A DNA stretch of 64,000 bases from Lyophyllum atratum (Eukaryota; Basidiomycota; Agaricomycetes; Agaricales; Lyophyllaceae): positions 146,205-210,204 of the forward strand of contig JACGCN010000062.1 in the NCBI GenBank assembly GCA_014905825.1, in the 5' to 3' direction. The notes under the pieces are model-generated. The model did no database searches and had not been told where the DNA came from. It was given only the letters and a program-made list of their open reading frames with translations. A program made the position numbers and the translations under genes. The stretch's first letter is position 1, and each line of letters begins with the position of its first letter. Shown in pieces: positions 17,927 to 29,356 of this stretch.

Positions 17927-20900
17927 TTTGGAATATATGACGAGATTGCATATTCTGCAAGAATCTCTGCAGGGGCATTTGATGAAGTTGGGTATATGCC
18001 TGCTGCATGTAAAGGCAAAAATGCCAAGTCCCCAGTTGGACACCAGTAGATGTGTGGTAGCTTTGATGTATCACTCTATTCCAAGGGAATCAAAATCAAG
18101 TTAAAAAGGGTACCGACTTAGTCACAGAGTAGGCTTACCTGAATGGATAGCTGCAGCAGATTTATGATAGGCTTCACGACCTTCAGCCAAAGCTCTTTCA
18201 AGATGTACCTGAAAGTATTGTCTGCTGTCTTCCAGGGTTGGTTTACAGGACGTCCATATCTACTGGTGCCGTCACGAAGACCAAGCTGAGATGCAAGGAG
18301 GTCTGCTAGTTGACTTTGCAGCTGTTTAGCATCTTTCTGAGAGAAGTGGTCCAGAGGAAGATGCAGGATTGGAAGAGTAGGTGACTGAATGATAAGTGCA
18401 TCACATCGTAGTTGACTTATATTGAGAATGATGACACGGCCAAAGAATGAAGCTCTTTGCAAGTCTGAGGATTTGGGTCCCCTGGGTGTCGCATTTACTT
18501 CAGGTTTCTCCTGAATTTGCTTCATGAGTGTGTCCAGTTGAGTAGCCAGTTGATGTTGACGGTTGAATTGATTGTCAATTGCAAGTGAATCGGGGAGCTT
18601 TTGTACAGATGTATACAAGAAACTACCCAGTCCACGTTGGTTATCAAGTTTAGCAGATATTTTCTCTATCCTCTGAAATAGCATTGGATCTACCTCTGCT
18701 GATTTGGCAAAAGGCAATCGCAGTTGTAAAATATGACTCCAGAGGATAGAACGACCCTGCTCTAACCATTCAATTGCCAGGTCAAGTGATTTTGCTTTCT
18801 CCATGGGGTTTCCAAAATGGATAGCAGCCGCAACGGCATCAGAGCCAAGGGTTCTTGCACCAATAAGTCTTTGGAGCTGGGCTTCATGACTTAGTCCATG
18901 CCAAGCAAGGAATGGCAGAATTTCAAATGCTCTTGAGTATGCATCCCACAGTGAAGGATGTGGCTCTGAGTAGAGGGTTGCGCAGTTGATCCATGCAAGA
19001 GTGGATTTGAACTGGGCTGTATATGATCCCGTCTTATGCTTAGAGGCCTGAATATATGCTTCAATGGCATGTGTCAGAACTTCTTCCTTATGTTCTAGTT
19101 TAAACTTGGCTTCAAGTATTTGACCTATGAGGAGGTACTGCTTCGCTCTGGCGGGATGGAATTCTGGAGTGGCTTTGAGGGCTGTTTCAAAGCACGACAT
19201 GGCTTTGTCCAAGTCCGAGATTTGACTAGTATGTTGGGCTCGCTTCTCCAATGCATTTCCCAGTTCCATCAACATCGTTGTTTTATGTTGGTGGCTATCA
19301 CCTAACATTTTTAGACCCATTTCATGATACATGATGCAATTATCAAGATGAGCCAGATCTCCATCCCTATTATAGAACATGGCATAAGTGCTTCCTAGAT
19401 TAGACAAATACATAGGCTTGTATCTGCTTGTATCTGGACTGATATCAACAGCTCTTTGTTGCTGTGCAAGAGCTTTTGCCAAGTGGTCGAGAGTCCCCCC
19501 TGCAGAAAAGTGCTCTCGCAAGGAATTTCCCAGATTATTCAAGAACAACGGCAATCTTGTATGGCCATCAGATGTGGCAGAAACAGCTTTCCAGTGATTT
19601 TCTGTAGCTCTGTTTAGATCATGGAGCTCTCCGTACTCTTCATAGCGAGTCTGCAGTGTGTTACCCAGATTACTATACAACCCAGTCTTTTCAGGGTCAG
19701 TTTCTGCAATCGTGTCAAGTGCAGCCTGTTGATAAGCAACAGCGGTATCAAGATCATGAAGATCTCCAGTTTGTTGAAAGCGTGACATTAATGAATTTGC
19801 AAGATTCAATATAATCATCACTTCCTTCGGATTATTGCCTTGCGACAATATGCGTGCATGTTCTAATACTTCAATTGCCTTGTTGAGATTTTCGATCTCA
19901 CTTCCATGATCAAATAGTCTCTGTAAACAGGTACCAAAATTGCTAAGACGCATGGTTTGTCGAGGGTGACCATCTGGAGTCAGAGCTACTATTGCTTTAT
20001 AGTTTTGCACAGCATCTTCCAGAAAAGCAATGTCTCCTAATGCATCGAACTGTGAAAGTAAAGATATTGCAAGGTTGTTGATGTAGCTACTTTTGTCTTC
20101 ATCATTCGAGGCTAACTTGATTGCCTCTTGAAGATGTTGAACAGACATGGTAAGCTGAGATATGTCATGAGAGCGTACAAATTGGGAGTGGAGTGCACTG
20201 CCAAGATAGTTAAGATACATTGGCCTAGCTTGCTCATTGACAGATTTCTGAACAGCCAACTCAAACAGTGAAATAGCTCTGTTGATGTCCTCGACTTGAC
20301 CCAGTTTTTCAAACAACTCCAGATACAAGGCTCCTAAGCTGTGCAGATGAGAGTGTGCATTAGAATCATCATCATCAAGAAGGTCAAAGGCGCTCCGTTG
20401 AATAGTCATTGCTTCTTTCAGATATTCCAATTCTCCATCATGAGTATAGTGTTTATGAAGAGATTGAGCTAGGTCAGAAAGCAAGCCAGGTTTGTTGGGC
20501 ATGAAGTCAGGAGTCATGTTTGCAGCCTTTCTCCTGTATTCAATGACTTCATCCAAGTCAGATACATTTCCAGTCACAGTATATCTGGTGAGGATCGAAG
20601 TGGCCAATGCCGTCAAGTGAATAACTTTGGCAGGAGATACCAAAAGTGCTTTTTTTCTTCCTGAAATTGCCTTATCAATGTCCTGAATATCAGAGCTGTC
20701 TGAATAGCGACTCTCTAGCAGCATTGCAAGATTCCTAAGATACAACCCCTTGTTAGGATGGTTATCCGGTGTTAAATCAACAGCTCTCTGCTGAGCAATG
20801 ATGGCTTTGTCCAGATGTGAAGAACTGTTTTGATGTGTGAAGTACATTCCAAGTGATTTCCCAACATTGTTCGAATAGACTGCTTTGCTCTGATTGCTGT

Positions 20901-23249
20901 CACTGATGAGGTCCGCTGCAGTTTGATGGCAATCCACAGCCATGTTGAGATCATCCAAATTCCAGTGCTGCAGAAAGCACATCTGTAGAGACTCTCCCAA
21001 GTGGTTGAGATACATTGGTTTCTGCAGATCACTGTCAGATGCAAGGCTAGCTGTAGTCTTCTGGTGGATAATAGACTTGTCAAGAATTTCTACATCTCCA
21101 TCGCGGTCGTATAACTTCTGCAGTAAGACTCCTGCATTGAAATGACATGCGGTTTTCACAGTATCATCAAGAGGTGACATCAATACCTGTTCAAGAGCTG
21201 TAATAGCAGTATCAAGATCCGAGATATTTCTTAGTCTGTCATAGCGGGTTTCAAGGAGGATGCCATATATATTAACATGTGGTCCACGCTTGGGGTCGCC
21301 GTCTACCAGAAGATCCATAGCAGATTTTCGATTATTGATAGATTTGTCCAAATCTGAAACATTATTTGTTCTGTCATATTTCGTGAAGAACAGACCGCTC
21401 AGATTGCTCAAGTACTTCATCCTGTTTGGGCTATCATCCTTGGCTAGCTCCTGAGCCATCTCTAGACAGGCAATGCCATTATCTATCACCTTTACATCAT
21501 TTTGAAGGCGATATAGCTTTCGCAGAAGAAGGGCAAGACTATCCAAGTATCTAGCTCTATCTGCGGGGATTGCGGATAGACTTGGAGTCACTGCATTAGT
21601 CTGTGCTGCAACAGCTTGCAAGAGAACTCCAATATCCTTAGATTTATCAAATTGCTTATCCAGCAAGTGTGCAAGCTTGTTGAGATGAAGTGCTAGGTCT
21701 GGATGACCTTCAAGATTTCTAGTCATCTCGACAAGCCTCATTTGAGATTTTAGAGGATCATCCAGAGTAACCTCAGCAGAGGCTATGCTAAGTTCATTCA
21801 AAACTTTGTTGACGTCCAAGACGAGATTATAAGGCGGCACTGCCTTCTCGTAGTGAAGGTGTGGCAGCGACATAGTAGATGTCCTAAGAGGCCACACTTC
21901 ATCTTTAAGCCAGACTAGAGAAGTTTCTCCAGTAAACATGCAGTGTAATGCATCATTGTCAAAGACAAAATGGCCAGACTGAACTAATGCAGAAGATGCA
22001 TAGAGAGCACCCCTCGCAATCGCCATCTGTGAACCAAATTGTAAGACACCAAGAGGGAAGAGGCTCATTATGCAATCTCTGACTTGAAGCAGATGCATAG
22101 AACCGCCAGCCAGAATTACTTTATCTACTTGATCCATCGTAAGTTCAGCCTTGCTCATGGCTTCCTTCACGAGATCTGGAATGCGGTGCAAAGCCGCTAC
22201 TAGTTTGTACATTGCCTGACCACTCAGAGAAGCCTCAGATGAGGTGAGTGTCAGATTATCGGTCAGGTCTTCAAAGAGGTGAAGGACCTCTTTGACCTTC
22301 TTACACTCTGCCAAAGCTTGCTGACGATCCGCTAAGATCTCGGGAGCAGTAATGCCCAGATGACCGAGAATAGCGACGTCAACGTGGCGACCACCAAAGT
22401 TGGCGTCAGAGACCACGCTCTTAATGACAGGTTTCCCTTCGAGGAGGGAGAGAACAGACAACGAGGTCGCGGTATGACCGATGTCAATGAAGACGACATT
22501 GTGCTGAGTGTCAGCAGCAACTGTCTTCAAATGGGCAGCAGCGTAGTCCATCTGCGCTGCAGCCGTCTCAGTGATGATTCCAACAAGTTCCAAGCCGGCC
22601 ATCTTGCAGGCTTCAGCCATGGACCTCTGCTGAATCTTACTAAACCAGCCCGGCACGGTGATCACAGCTTTCGCGACCGTGCCTTGGGCGAGACTAGAAG
22701 TCAAAGCAACAATCCTGCGAAGGAAGAGAGAGATCAGTTCTATCGCAGAAAATTACTTGCTTTCCGTCCGCGACATGGACCTGGGAAAAGGTGAGCATGG
22801 GGTGCCAGTAGAGGATGAACTTGGCGCACCTCGACTCCGAGATCGCCTGTCTCCATTTCCTTGACTACAAATGGAGTGAGGGCGTCGCTGGTGTCCGAGA
22901 CGTCGCTTCCGATGAGGGACAAAAGGCGCTTGAGTGAACCGACGACCTTAGCGGCGGGGACGTCAGCTGCGTGGGCGTCGATTCCGAACATGATGCTCTG
23001 CTCGTTCTCCACAAGGAGAAGAGACCTAATCAGAATGCAGTTGTTTATTAGCCGTATTTAAAGAGATGATGCCACTCACGGAACCAAAGGGCTAAGATAT
23101 GAGACGTTCATCTCATCGAATCGCTTCCCGGTCGTTGCATTTGCCATCGCCACCTAAGGCTTATCAGCAGAGTGCTCTGGCGGGTGAGAAAGATCGGACC
23201 TTGCAAAGTTGATCCCAAAGTCGATTCCTAACATAATAACGGCAGACAT
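17922..23249 (-). pseudogene. Hsp70/Hsp110-like ATPase - TPR array - CHAT protease gene, 5' part, interrupted by the retroelement
   Basis: Exons: 23249-23205, 23153-23080, 23025-22830, 22780-22761, 22714-18139 and 18075-17922, then across the element 8046-7394. The intact protein would have 1905 aa. Residues 1-400 resemble the Hsp70/Hsp110 nucleotide-binding domain: GIDFG near 8, VVGSLKRLL, ITVPGWFSKIQQRS, FIDIGHTATSLSV (phosphate 2), NFGGRHVDVA, VILAGGSMHLLQVRD (adenosine) and IARGALYASSAL. The Hsp70 substrate-binding domain is absent. In its place comes a very long helical repeat array of about 40-50-residue units (roughly 430-1350), TPR-like, with recurring D-LDKAI...ALLL-type units and NLG/YLNNLG motifs. 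A CHAT domain starts near 1500-1640 (WCPTGDLAFLPLHAAG). The His/Cys dyad is beyond the insertion. Introns 1 and 4 use GC donors. There is no signal peptide, so the protein is cytosolic or nuclear. CHAT proteins are caspase-like proteases; an HSP-sensor/protease role is inference. Confidence 0.9.
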
Positions 23250-23415
23250 TCTTGATTTCAAACTATTTCTTGGGATTGTGAGGAGGGTTGTGAAGACTGA
23301 AGAGTGTTCGTCGAAGGGTTGAGGGTGCGGACTCTGGATGGCATCTCATCCACGTGACCAACCGAAGAAAGCCGACGTCGGAAACAACCTGTTTCGTTGC
23401 ACTTGTTCAAGTTGG
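23250..23415. promoter_or_regulatory. 166-bp divergent promoter, CHAT gene / PGS1
   Basis: The minus-strand CHAT gene starts at 23249 and PGS1 at 23416, or at 23338 if the upstream in-frame start is used. The short gap must serve both genes. No TATA box was recognised. Confidence 0.5.
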
Positions 23416-25354
23416 ATGCTCCTTGCCGCCGCCCGTCGAATCTTGTCGTCCCAGGCGCGTAACGCGCGTATCTCTAGGCGCTGTATACGATGTCATTCAA
23501 ACTTGGGAATCGATTCATCTGTGCGCGACGTCACATCAAGTCTCGCACAAAATCACCCAGCGTTTACGGTGTCTTCTAGCAAGATATCAATCCTAAGTGA
23601 ACCTCCTGAGTTCTACGCTCTACTGTTGGTAAGTTCAATGAATTCTGATAGTATCAATCTGATATCTGAACAAGGATATGATTCGCCGTGCAGAGCATCG
23701 TATATTCATATCGTCACTCTACATTGGTTCTGCTGAAACTGAACTGGTACGTGTCTTTGAATATCCAATTATAACCGAACCTTATGGCATCCTCAGATTG
23801 ATAATTTGCGCCAAGCTCTTTTGGAGAAGCCATCCTTACAACTATTTTTCCAACTGGACTTGAATCGCTCAACTCGGCCTGGCGCCTCCTCGACAGCCAA
23901 GATACTCCTGCCGCTCCTGGAGAAATTCCCAGAACGCGTGCACATATCATTGTTCAGGAGTCCTAGTTTACGTGGACTCCTCGCGAGAATAGTGCCACCG
24001 CGCTTCAATGAAGGATGGGGGACTTGGCACGCTAAAATATACGGTGTCGATGACGAAGTCATGATCAGCGGGTGAGTCCTCACTGTAATAGATCTTTGCC
24101 ATCCGTAGCTTAATCCGAGCCTTTTGAAGGGCGAATCTCAACCAGTCCTATTTCACGAACCGTCAAGACCGTTATATTCACTTCAAGGCGCAACCACACA
24201 TTGCGCAGTATTGTTTCGACTTCCTCCGGACCGTATCCACCTTTTCATACCAGCTTTCCCTCCTATCCGCCGACCTGGGGCCTCATTCCTACGAACGTGA
24301 AGGATATACGCTCCATTGGCCGGATCCACACACGCACCCGCATCATATACAGCAAAAGGCAGAGGCAGCACTCACCACCTTCCAAACCTCACAACGTTCC
24401 GTGCACAAACTGCAGGTCTCATCCGACAAGGAGATGGCATTGCCAAATAACAGGATCGCTCCCGACAACGTGCTCCTTTTCCCTGTCATCCAAGCAGGGC
24501 AATTCAATATCCGTGAAGAAGAGTCCGTTCTCGCTCTTCTCTTTCGCCATCTCTCGGCGCAGCCAGCGCGTACCCAGGACTCAAAATTGGCACGGGCCTC
24601 CCGGCCTATGGTCGACCTTACCAGTGGCTATTTCGGCCTCTATAAACCCTATCAAGACCTCATCCTTACCAGTGACGTCGATACTCGCATCGTCGCCGCA
24701 AGCCCGAAGGTATGCCCTCTCTCTCTGGATCCGGAACATTTGCTTTCCTTCAGTTCTAACCTTCTGAGCAGGCCAACGGATTCTTCGGATCGAAAGGCGT
24801 TTCAGGCCGAATACCAGAAGGATATACTCTACTAGAGCAGCGTTTTATGAGGGCCGTGACGAAAGTCGGTCGGCTGTGGAATCCTTCTGCCGAGGGCGGC
24901 CAGGGTCGAGGTGTACAATTGAGTGAATGGGAAAGGAAGGGCTGGACATATCATGCGAAAGGTTCGTACTCCGTTTCTCTCCTTCCTCGTCTCTTGGTAC
25001 TTAACCCTCATCATAGGAATATGGGTTTCGCCAAGCCACTCTTCCCCGCCAGTTCTAACCCTGTTTGGTTCGACAAACCTCAATTCGCGTTCGGCCCACA
25101 TCGACACCGAACTATCCTTCATCATGGTCGTCCCTTCTACGCAGGACAATGCAGAACCGGAAAACACGGCTGCCGAGTCATTGGAACTACCCGACGACAG
25201 TCTGTCTCGCACGTCATCCACCATGGCCATTAGACACCAACTGCAAGATGAGGTCACCCGATTGCGGTCTTATGCCACTGAGTGGAAAGGTGCGCGGAGG
25301 CGGATCCGATTATGGACGAGAGTACTCGTAAAACTCGTCAAGGGAATGCTGTAG
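23416..25354 (+). CDS. PGS1: Phosphatidylglycerophosphate synthase Pgs1, mitochondrial
   Basis: Six exons (23416-23628, 23675-23746, 23797-24071, 24130-24709, 24772-24961, 25017-25354) give 555 aa. An in-frame codon at 23338 would extend it by 26. The N-terminus MLLAAARRILSSQARNAR is a typical mitochondrial presequence, which favours 23416. The enzyme belongs to the phospholipase D superfamily: first motif HAK...D...SGANL (His about residue 173) and second YHAKGIW...LFGSTNLNSRSA (His about 441). It joins CDP-diacylglycerol and glycerol-3-phosphate to make phosphatidylglycerophosphate, the committed step to cardiolipin in the inner mitochondrial membrane. Intron 3 ends at a GAAG acceptor that restores the conserved GANLNQSYF. 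All junctions keep frame and no damage is seen. Confidence 0.95.
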
Positions 25355-25513
25355 TGGGATGATCCCTAGCTGTGCTATCGTCCCTCTAGTTAGATATCCT
25401 TATTTAGATTCCAATCAATCGTAATCCTTCGTGAAAGACAGGCAGTCGCGAACGTTTTGGGTGCGAGGTAGACTCGACGTGCTGTTGATACAGCGTACCT
25501 TCGAACCTGCAAG

Positions 25514-25612
25514 TCCCTCTTAGCTCAGTGGTAGAGCGCGTCACTAGTACTCAGTATACATCATTTGTCTGACTTACATGACGAGGTCAGTCGTTCAAGT
25601 CGGCTAGAGGGA
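25514..25612 (+). tRNA. tRNA-Thr (AGT) with a 28-nt intron
   Basis: The acceptor stem TCCCTCT pairs with AGAGGGA, and the D arm is GCTC...GAGC. Anticodon stem CGTCA/TGACG carries anticodon AGT at 25546-25548. The intron (about 25550-25577) follows position 37 as in eukaryotic nuclear tRNAs. The T arm is AGTCG-TTCAAGT-CGGCT. T-rich runs just downstream serve as a Pol III terminator. Confidence 0.9.
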
Positions 25613-25800
25613 ATGTTTTTGCTTTTGTGGCATAATTTTAAATGTTTTCGGTCTGTGTCAGGGCGAGACCAATCGAGATTCGATCCTCAAGGCCTCACAC
25701 ATGACTCTGCTTGTACAAAAAGACTAATAAATTACAACATCGTCAGTGATATCAATTTAGGTATGAGAATGAATCGGTTGGCCACACGAGGAGCTAGTAG

Positions 25801-28482
25801 CTACGCAGACACCTCCTCTGGCCGCGCTTGGTCGAACACCTCAAGGGTCGCCTGCTGCTGCCACATGCTGTGATATAAACCACCCTTCCGCAGCAGCTCA
25901 TCATGTGTGCCTTGCTCCACCACTTCGCCGTTCTTCATTACGATGATAAGGTCTTCAAGGGATACTGTATTAGCACGGAAAGAGGCATAAGGACAGGCAG
26001 ACGTACCGGATTCGACGACTGTCCTTAAACGGTGAGCAATAAAGATACTGGTCCGTGCTTTATCCAGCAAAGTACTGTTGATATTCTTCATCAACTCCGA
26101 CTCCGTGTGGGCATCCAGGGCAGACGTCTGATATCTATGGTAAGATATCCAAAAATGCATCAGGAGAACCTCGAGAACTCACAGCTTCGTCAAAGAACAG
26201 GATCGGGGGATCCTTAAGCAGCACGCGCGCAACCGCCAACCGCTGCTTCTCCCCTCCGCTAATCATAAGCCCCCGCTCCCCAACCTGCGTATGGTATCCC
26301 TGCGGTAGAGACATAATCGTATGATGCACATTCGCCTTCATCGCAGCCTCCTTCACCTCCTCATCCGTCGCATTTAACCGCCCATACCGAATATTATGCA
26401 TGATATCAGAATGGAACAGCGGCGTGTCCTGGGGGACGACGCCAATGCTCCGACGCAGGCTGTCCAACGTGACGTCGTATATGTTTTGGTCATCGATGAA
26501 TATGCGGCCGGAGGCGGGGTCGTAGAACCTGTAGAGGAGGCGGAAGACAGTGGATTTGCCGCACCCAGAAGGGCCGACGATAGCAACCTTCTTTCCGGCT
26601 GGGACTGTGAAGGAGAGGTTGCGGAAGATGGGGCGGTCGGGGTGGTAGCCGAAGGTGACGTTCTCGAAGCGAATCGAACCGCCTTTCAATTGGAGCGGGC
26701 GTGCATCAGGTTTATCCTAGTGAGCTCTACTTCAGGAAACCGATGAAAGTCAATGGGAATGGGAGACAGCAGACCTTTGGGGGAGGGTTTTCTTCGACAA
26801 GCTTGAATAACACCTCCATGTCTAGCAGGTTCTGCCGCATCTCACGATATATCGTTCCCAGGAAATTAAGAGGCAACGATAACTGGAAGATCAGCTGGTT
26901 TACCATAACTAGGTCACCAACCGACATCGTCCCTATAAAGGAGCAGGTGAAAAGGGAGATTTAAAAAGCGTTGGGTGTCCACGAACCATTCAAAACACCT
27001 TGAGCAGACAGTAACATGGCTGTCGTCAAAGCACTTGAGAAAATGATATTTTGGCCAGAGTTTAGATATGCCAATGACGTCGTGATCTTCACCGAAGCCT
27101 TCTCGTATTGAGCAAGATACTTGTCATACTGCTTAACTTCGTATTTCTCATTGTTGAAGTGCTACTAGGGCCGGGTCAGATCCTTGGTTATTTCCAGCAG
27201 TGGCATTTAGTGCACCTTGACAGCTTCAAAGTTTATCAAAGAATCCACAGCCACAGTAGCAGCCTTATTGTCTGCTTTGTTGGCTTCACGTCGGAAACGG
27301 GTCCTGAAGAATGAATGAGATCATCACTTAGAATAAATATGACTGGAAACTCACCGCCATGACGTTGTGCGAACGGTAAACCAAGTGTAAGCTGCCATAG
27401 TGATCGCAGTAATTGCTGCAAAGTCCCAGCCAAATTTGTATGTCTTGAAACGGCGGGTTCATATCGTCGAGTTTCAAATGGGAAGCAAGAGACTAACCAG
27501 GATACCGCAAACCATCGTGATTTCCAACGCCGTAGGCACGATACGGAATATTATGGCCTGGAGGAGAAATGTAATTCCTCTGCACCCTTTAGAATCTTCA
27601 GATGAACAAGATAACAAAAGATGGCGTACTTTGTACCGCGGTCGATCGCGCGTGTCAAGCCTCCCGTCTGCCGAGAGAGGTGGAAGCGGAGATCGAGGTT
27701 GAGCAGATGCTCAAACGTTTCCCTTGCGACCTTGCGTATCGCCCGTTGGCCGATACCCGCAAACACCGCGTTCAACAATTCGCCGAAGACCGTAGCGCCA
27801 ATCCTAGCTGCTCCATCTATGATTCAAGACAATCTCAGACCTAAATCAGCACTCAGAAGATGGACTAGTTACATCCAAGAATCAAGCTTCCTGCGACCAC
27901 CCAGACTGTGGAAGGCTCGGCAATGTCGAGGTTAAGCGTGTCGATCACATTTTTGAAAATTAAGGGAACTTGGACGTTGAGGACCTATCGGATGGCGACA
28001 CGGTTGAGGTTCCATCATTCGAGTAACAAATTTGTGTTACGCACCTTGCCACCAACGAGTAGGGCGAACCCTAGTATCACCGTCCCCCGCGTCTTCCAGT
28101 CATCTTTTGGCCACACATTCACCAAGAGCCGTTTAATGATACCCCAATCGCTCTTCCTCTGTTCGGTCGCAGTCGGATCATCCGACTTGTCTGGAACCTT
28201 TTTCCCTGCCGTATCCAGTGAAGAAGATCTGGAATCGGACTGAGTTGGTTCCGGCTTCGGTGCCAGGTGTTGGAATGCCCGACGCGACGAAGTGAAAAAA
28301 TTATCGGGCTCCGACTTTCGGCGGACATAAGAAGCTACGTTCAGGTCTTGCCTTGACGCCGATCTCAGTATGTGTATGCCACGAATGCCCTGCCGCGAAC
28401 ACAATGCAACTGGGGTCCCAAGGCCACGAAGTAGGCGAGTTCCACATGAGGCTCGGCTGGCACCACCTGCAAGGCCGAGCAT
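25801..28482 (-). CDS. ATM1: Mitochondrial ABC exporter Atm1
   Basis: Eleven exons (28482-28045, 27984-27873, 27816-27630, 27579-27498, 27443-27355, 27303-27216, 27161-26987, 26932-26775, 26716-26183, 26127-26007, 25952-25801) give 711 aa, the usual Atm1 size. All ten introns are 50-60 bp and every junction keeps frame. The N-terminal 90 residues are a basic presequence. The transmembrane domain carries Atm1 signatures ([42 protein letters not shown]). The ATPase domain has Walker [10 protein letters not shown] at 491-499, signature ISGGEKQRL near 595, Walker B ILFFDEAT near 615 and the H-loop AHRL. As a homodimer in the inner membrane it exports a glutathione-linked sulfur compound needed for cytosolic iron-sulfur protein assembly. 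The gene appears fully functional. Confidence 0.97.
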
Positions 28483-29356
28483 TTACTGGTTCACGAAGCC
28501 AGCGCAGCTGGTATTCTGGTCCTAATCCGCGGTTGTGAAGAGACGCTGAGCACACTGGAAGGTTCAACTTGCACTGTGGAAGAAATATGGGTTCGTGGAG
28601 GCAAATATTTCGGATATATGAGGGCACATGACGTGCTTTTTAGTAAATCTTATCTGATTATCATCAACTTCAAGGCGGCCCCAACAAAGGGCCAACGCGT
28701 TCGAGAATCAACACCAATTCTGCTCCATCAACCACAGCAAGCCTCACCCGATACATATGCCTCTCGGCTCATACAGACGGTCTCTTACTACCTGTGCCCA
28801 CAGGATATACTTATAAGATATATTTACCAAAGCCATAAAGAGCGCATCATGAACATGTTCAAGTATTCGCGTTTGGTGTTCACACTTCAGTCTGCGTTAC
28901 AATTCGGTTAAGCCCACATTTATCCGCTAGCTTCTAGGATTCTGCCGCTTATCAGGGTGTAAGCATCCCTGTCGTCTTTGCTACCTACGTTGAGGTGAGC
29001 CTTTCGAGTTCTATCGACTCCTGATGATCGAGTAACATCGAGTCAAATCTGAACGTCTGATATACCGATTTAGATCCCACCTCCCAAGATCGCGATATTC
29101 GCGACCCCCTGTTAGTGCCAGCCATTCCAGCGATTTACAGCAGCATTCTGCTGTCAAACTTTACGTCGAGTTCCTAGCCCCTCTTTTTCATCATGCCGCG
29201 CACGCCATCCTTGAAGTCCGTATTCCCTTCTAGTCCGGTGGTAGTCAGACCTTAAACGAGCACCATACGACGAATATAAAGACCTACAATGGCCTTGAAT
29301 CGATTCCAAGGTCTCCCTTCTCAGAATCGCTCGTCTACCATCTCTGTGTCGCCAAT
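28483..29356. other. Divergent intergenic region, ATM1 / fungalysin remnant
   Basis: 870 bp without a convincing gene. It contains the promoters of the two flanking divergent genes. No repeat or RNA gene was seen. Confidence 0.5.

Noticed and set aside
18118..22704. TPR-CHAT gene starting at the 22704 codon as a separate gene
   Set aside because: That codon is TTG, not ATG. Splicing of upstream exons supplies the missing first third of the Hsp70-like domain in frame.
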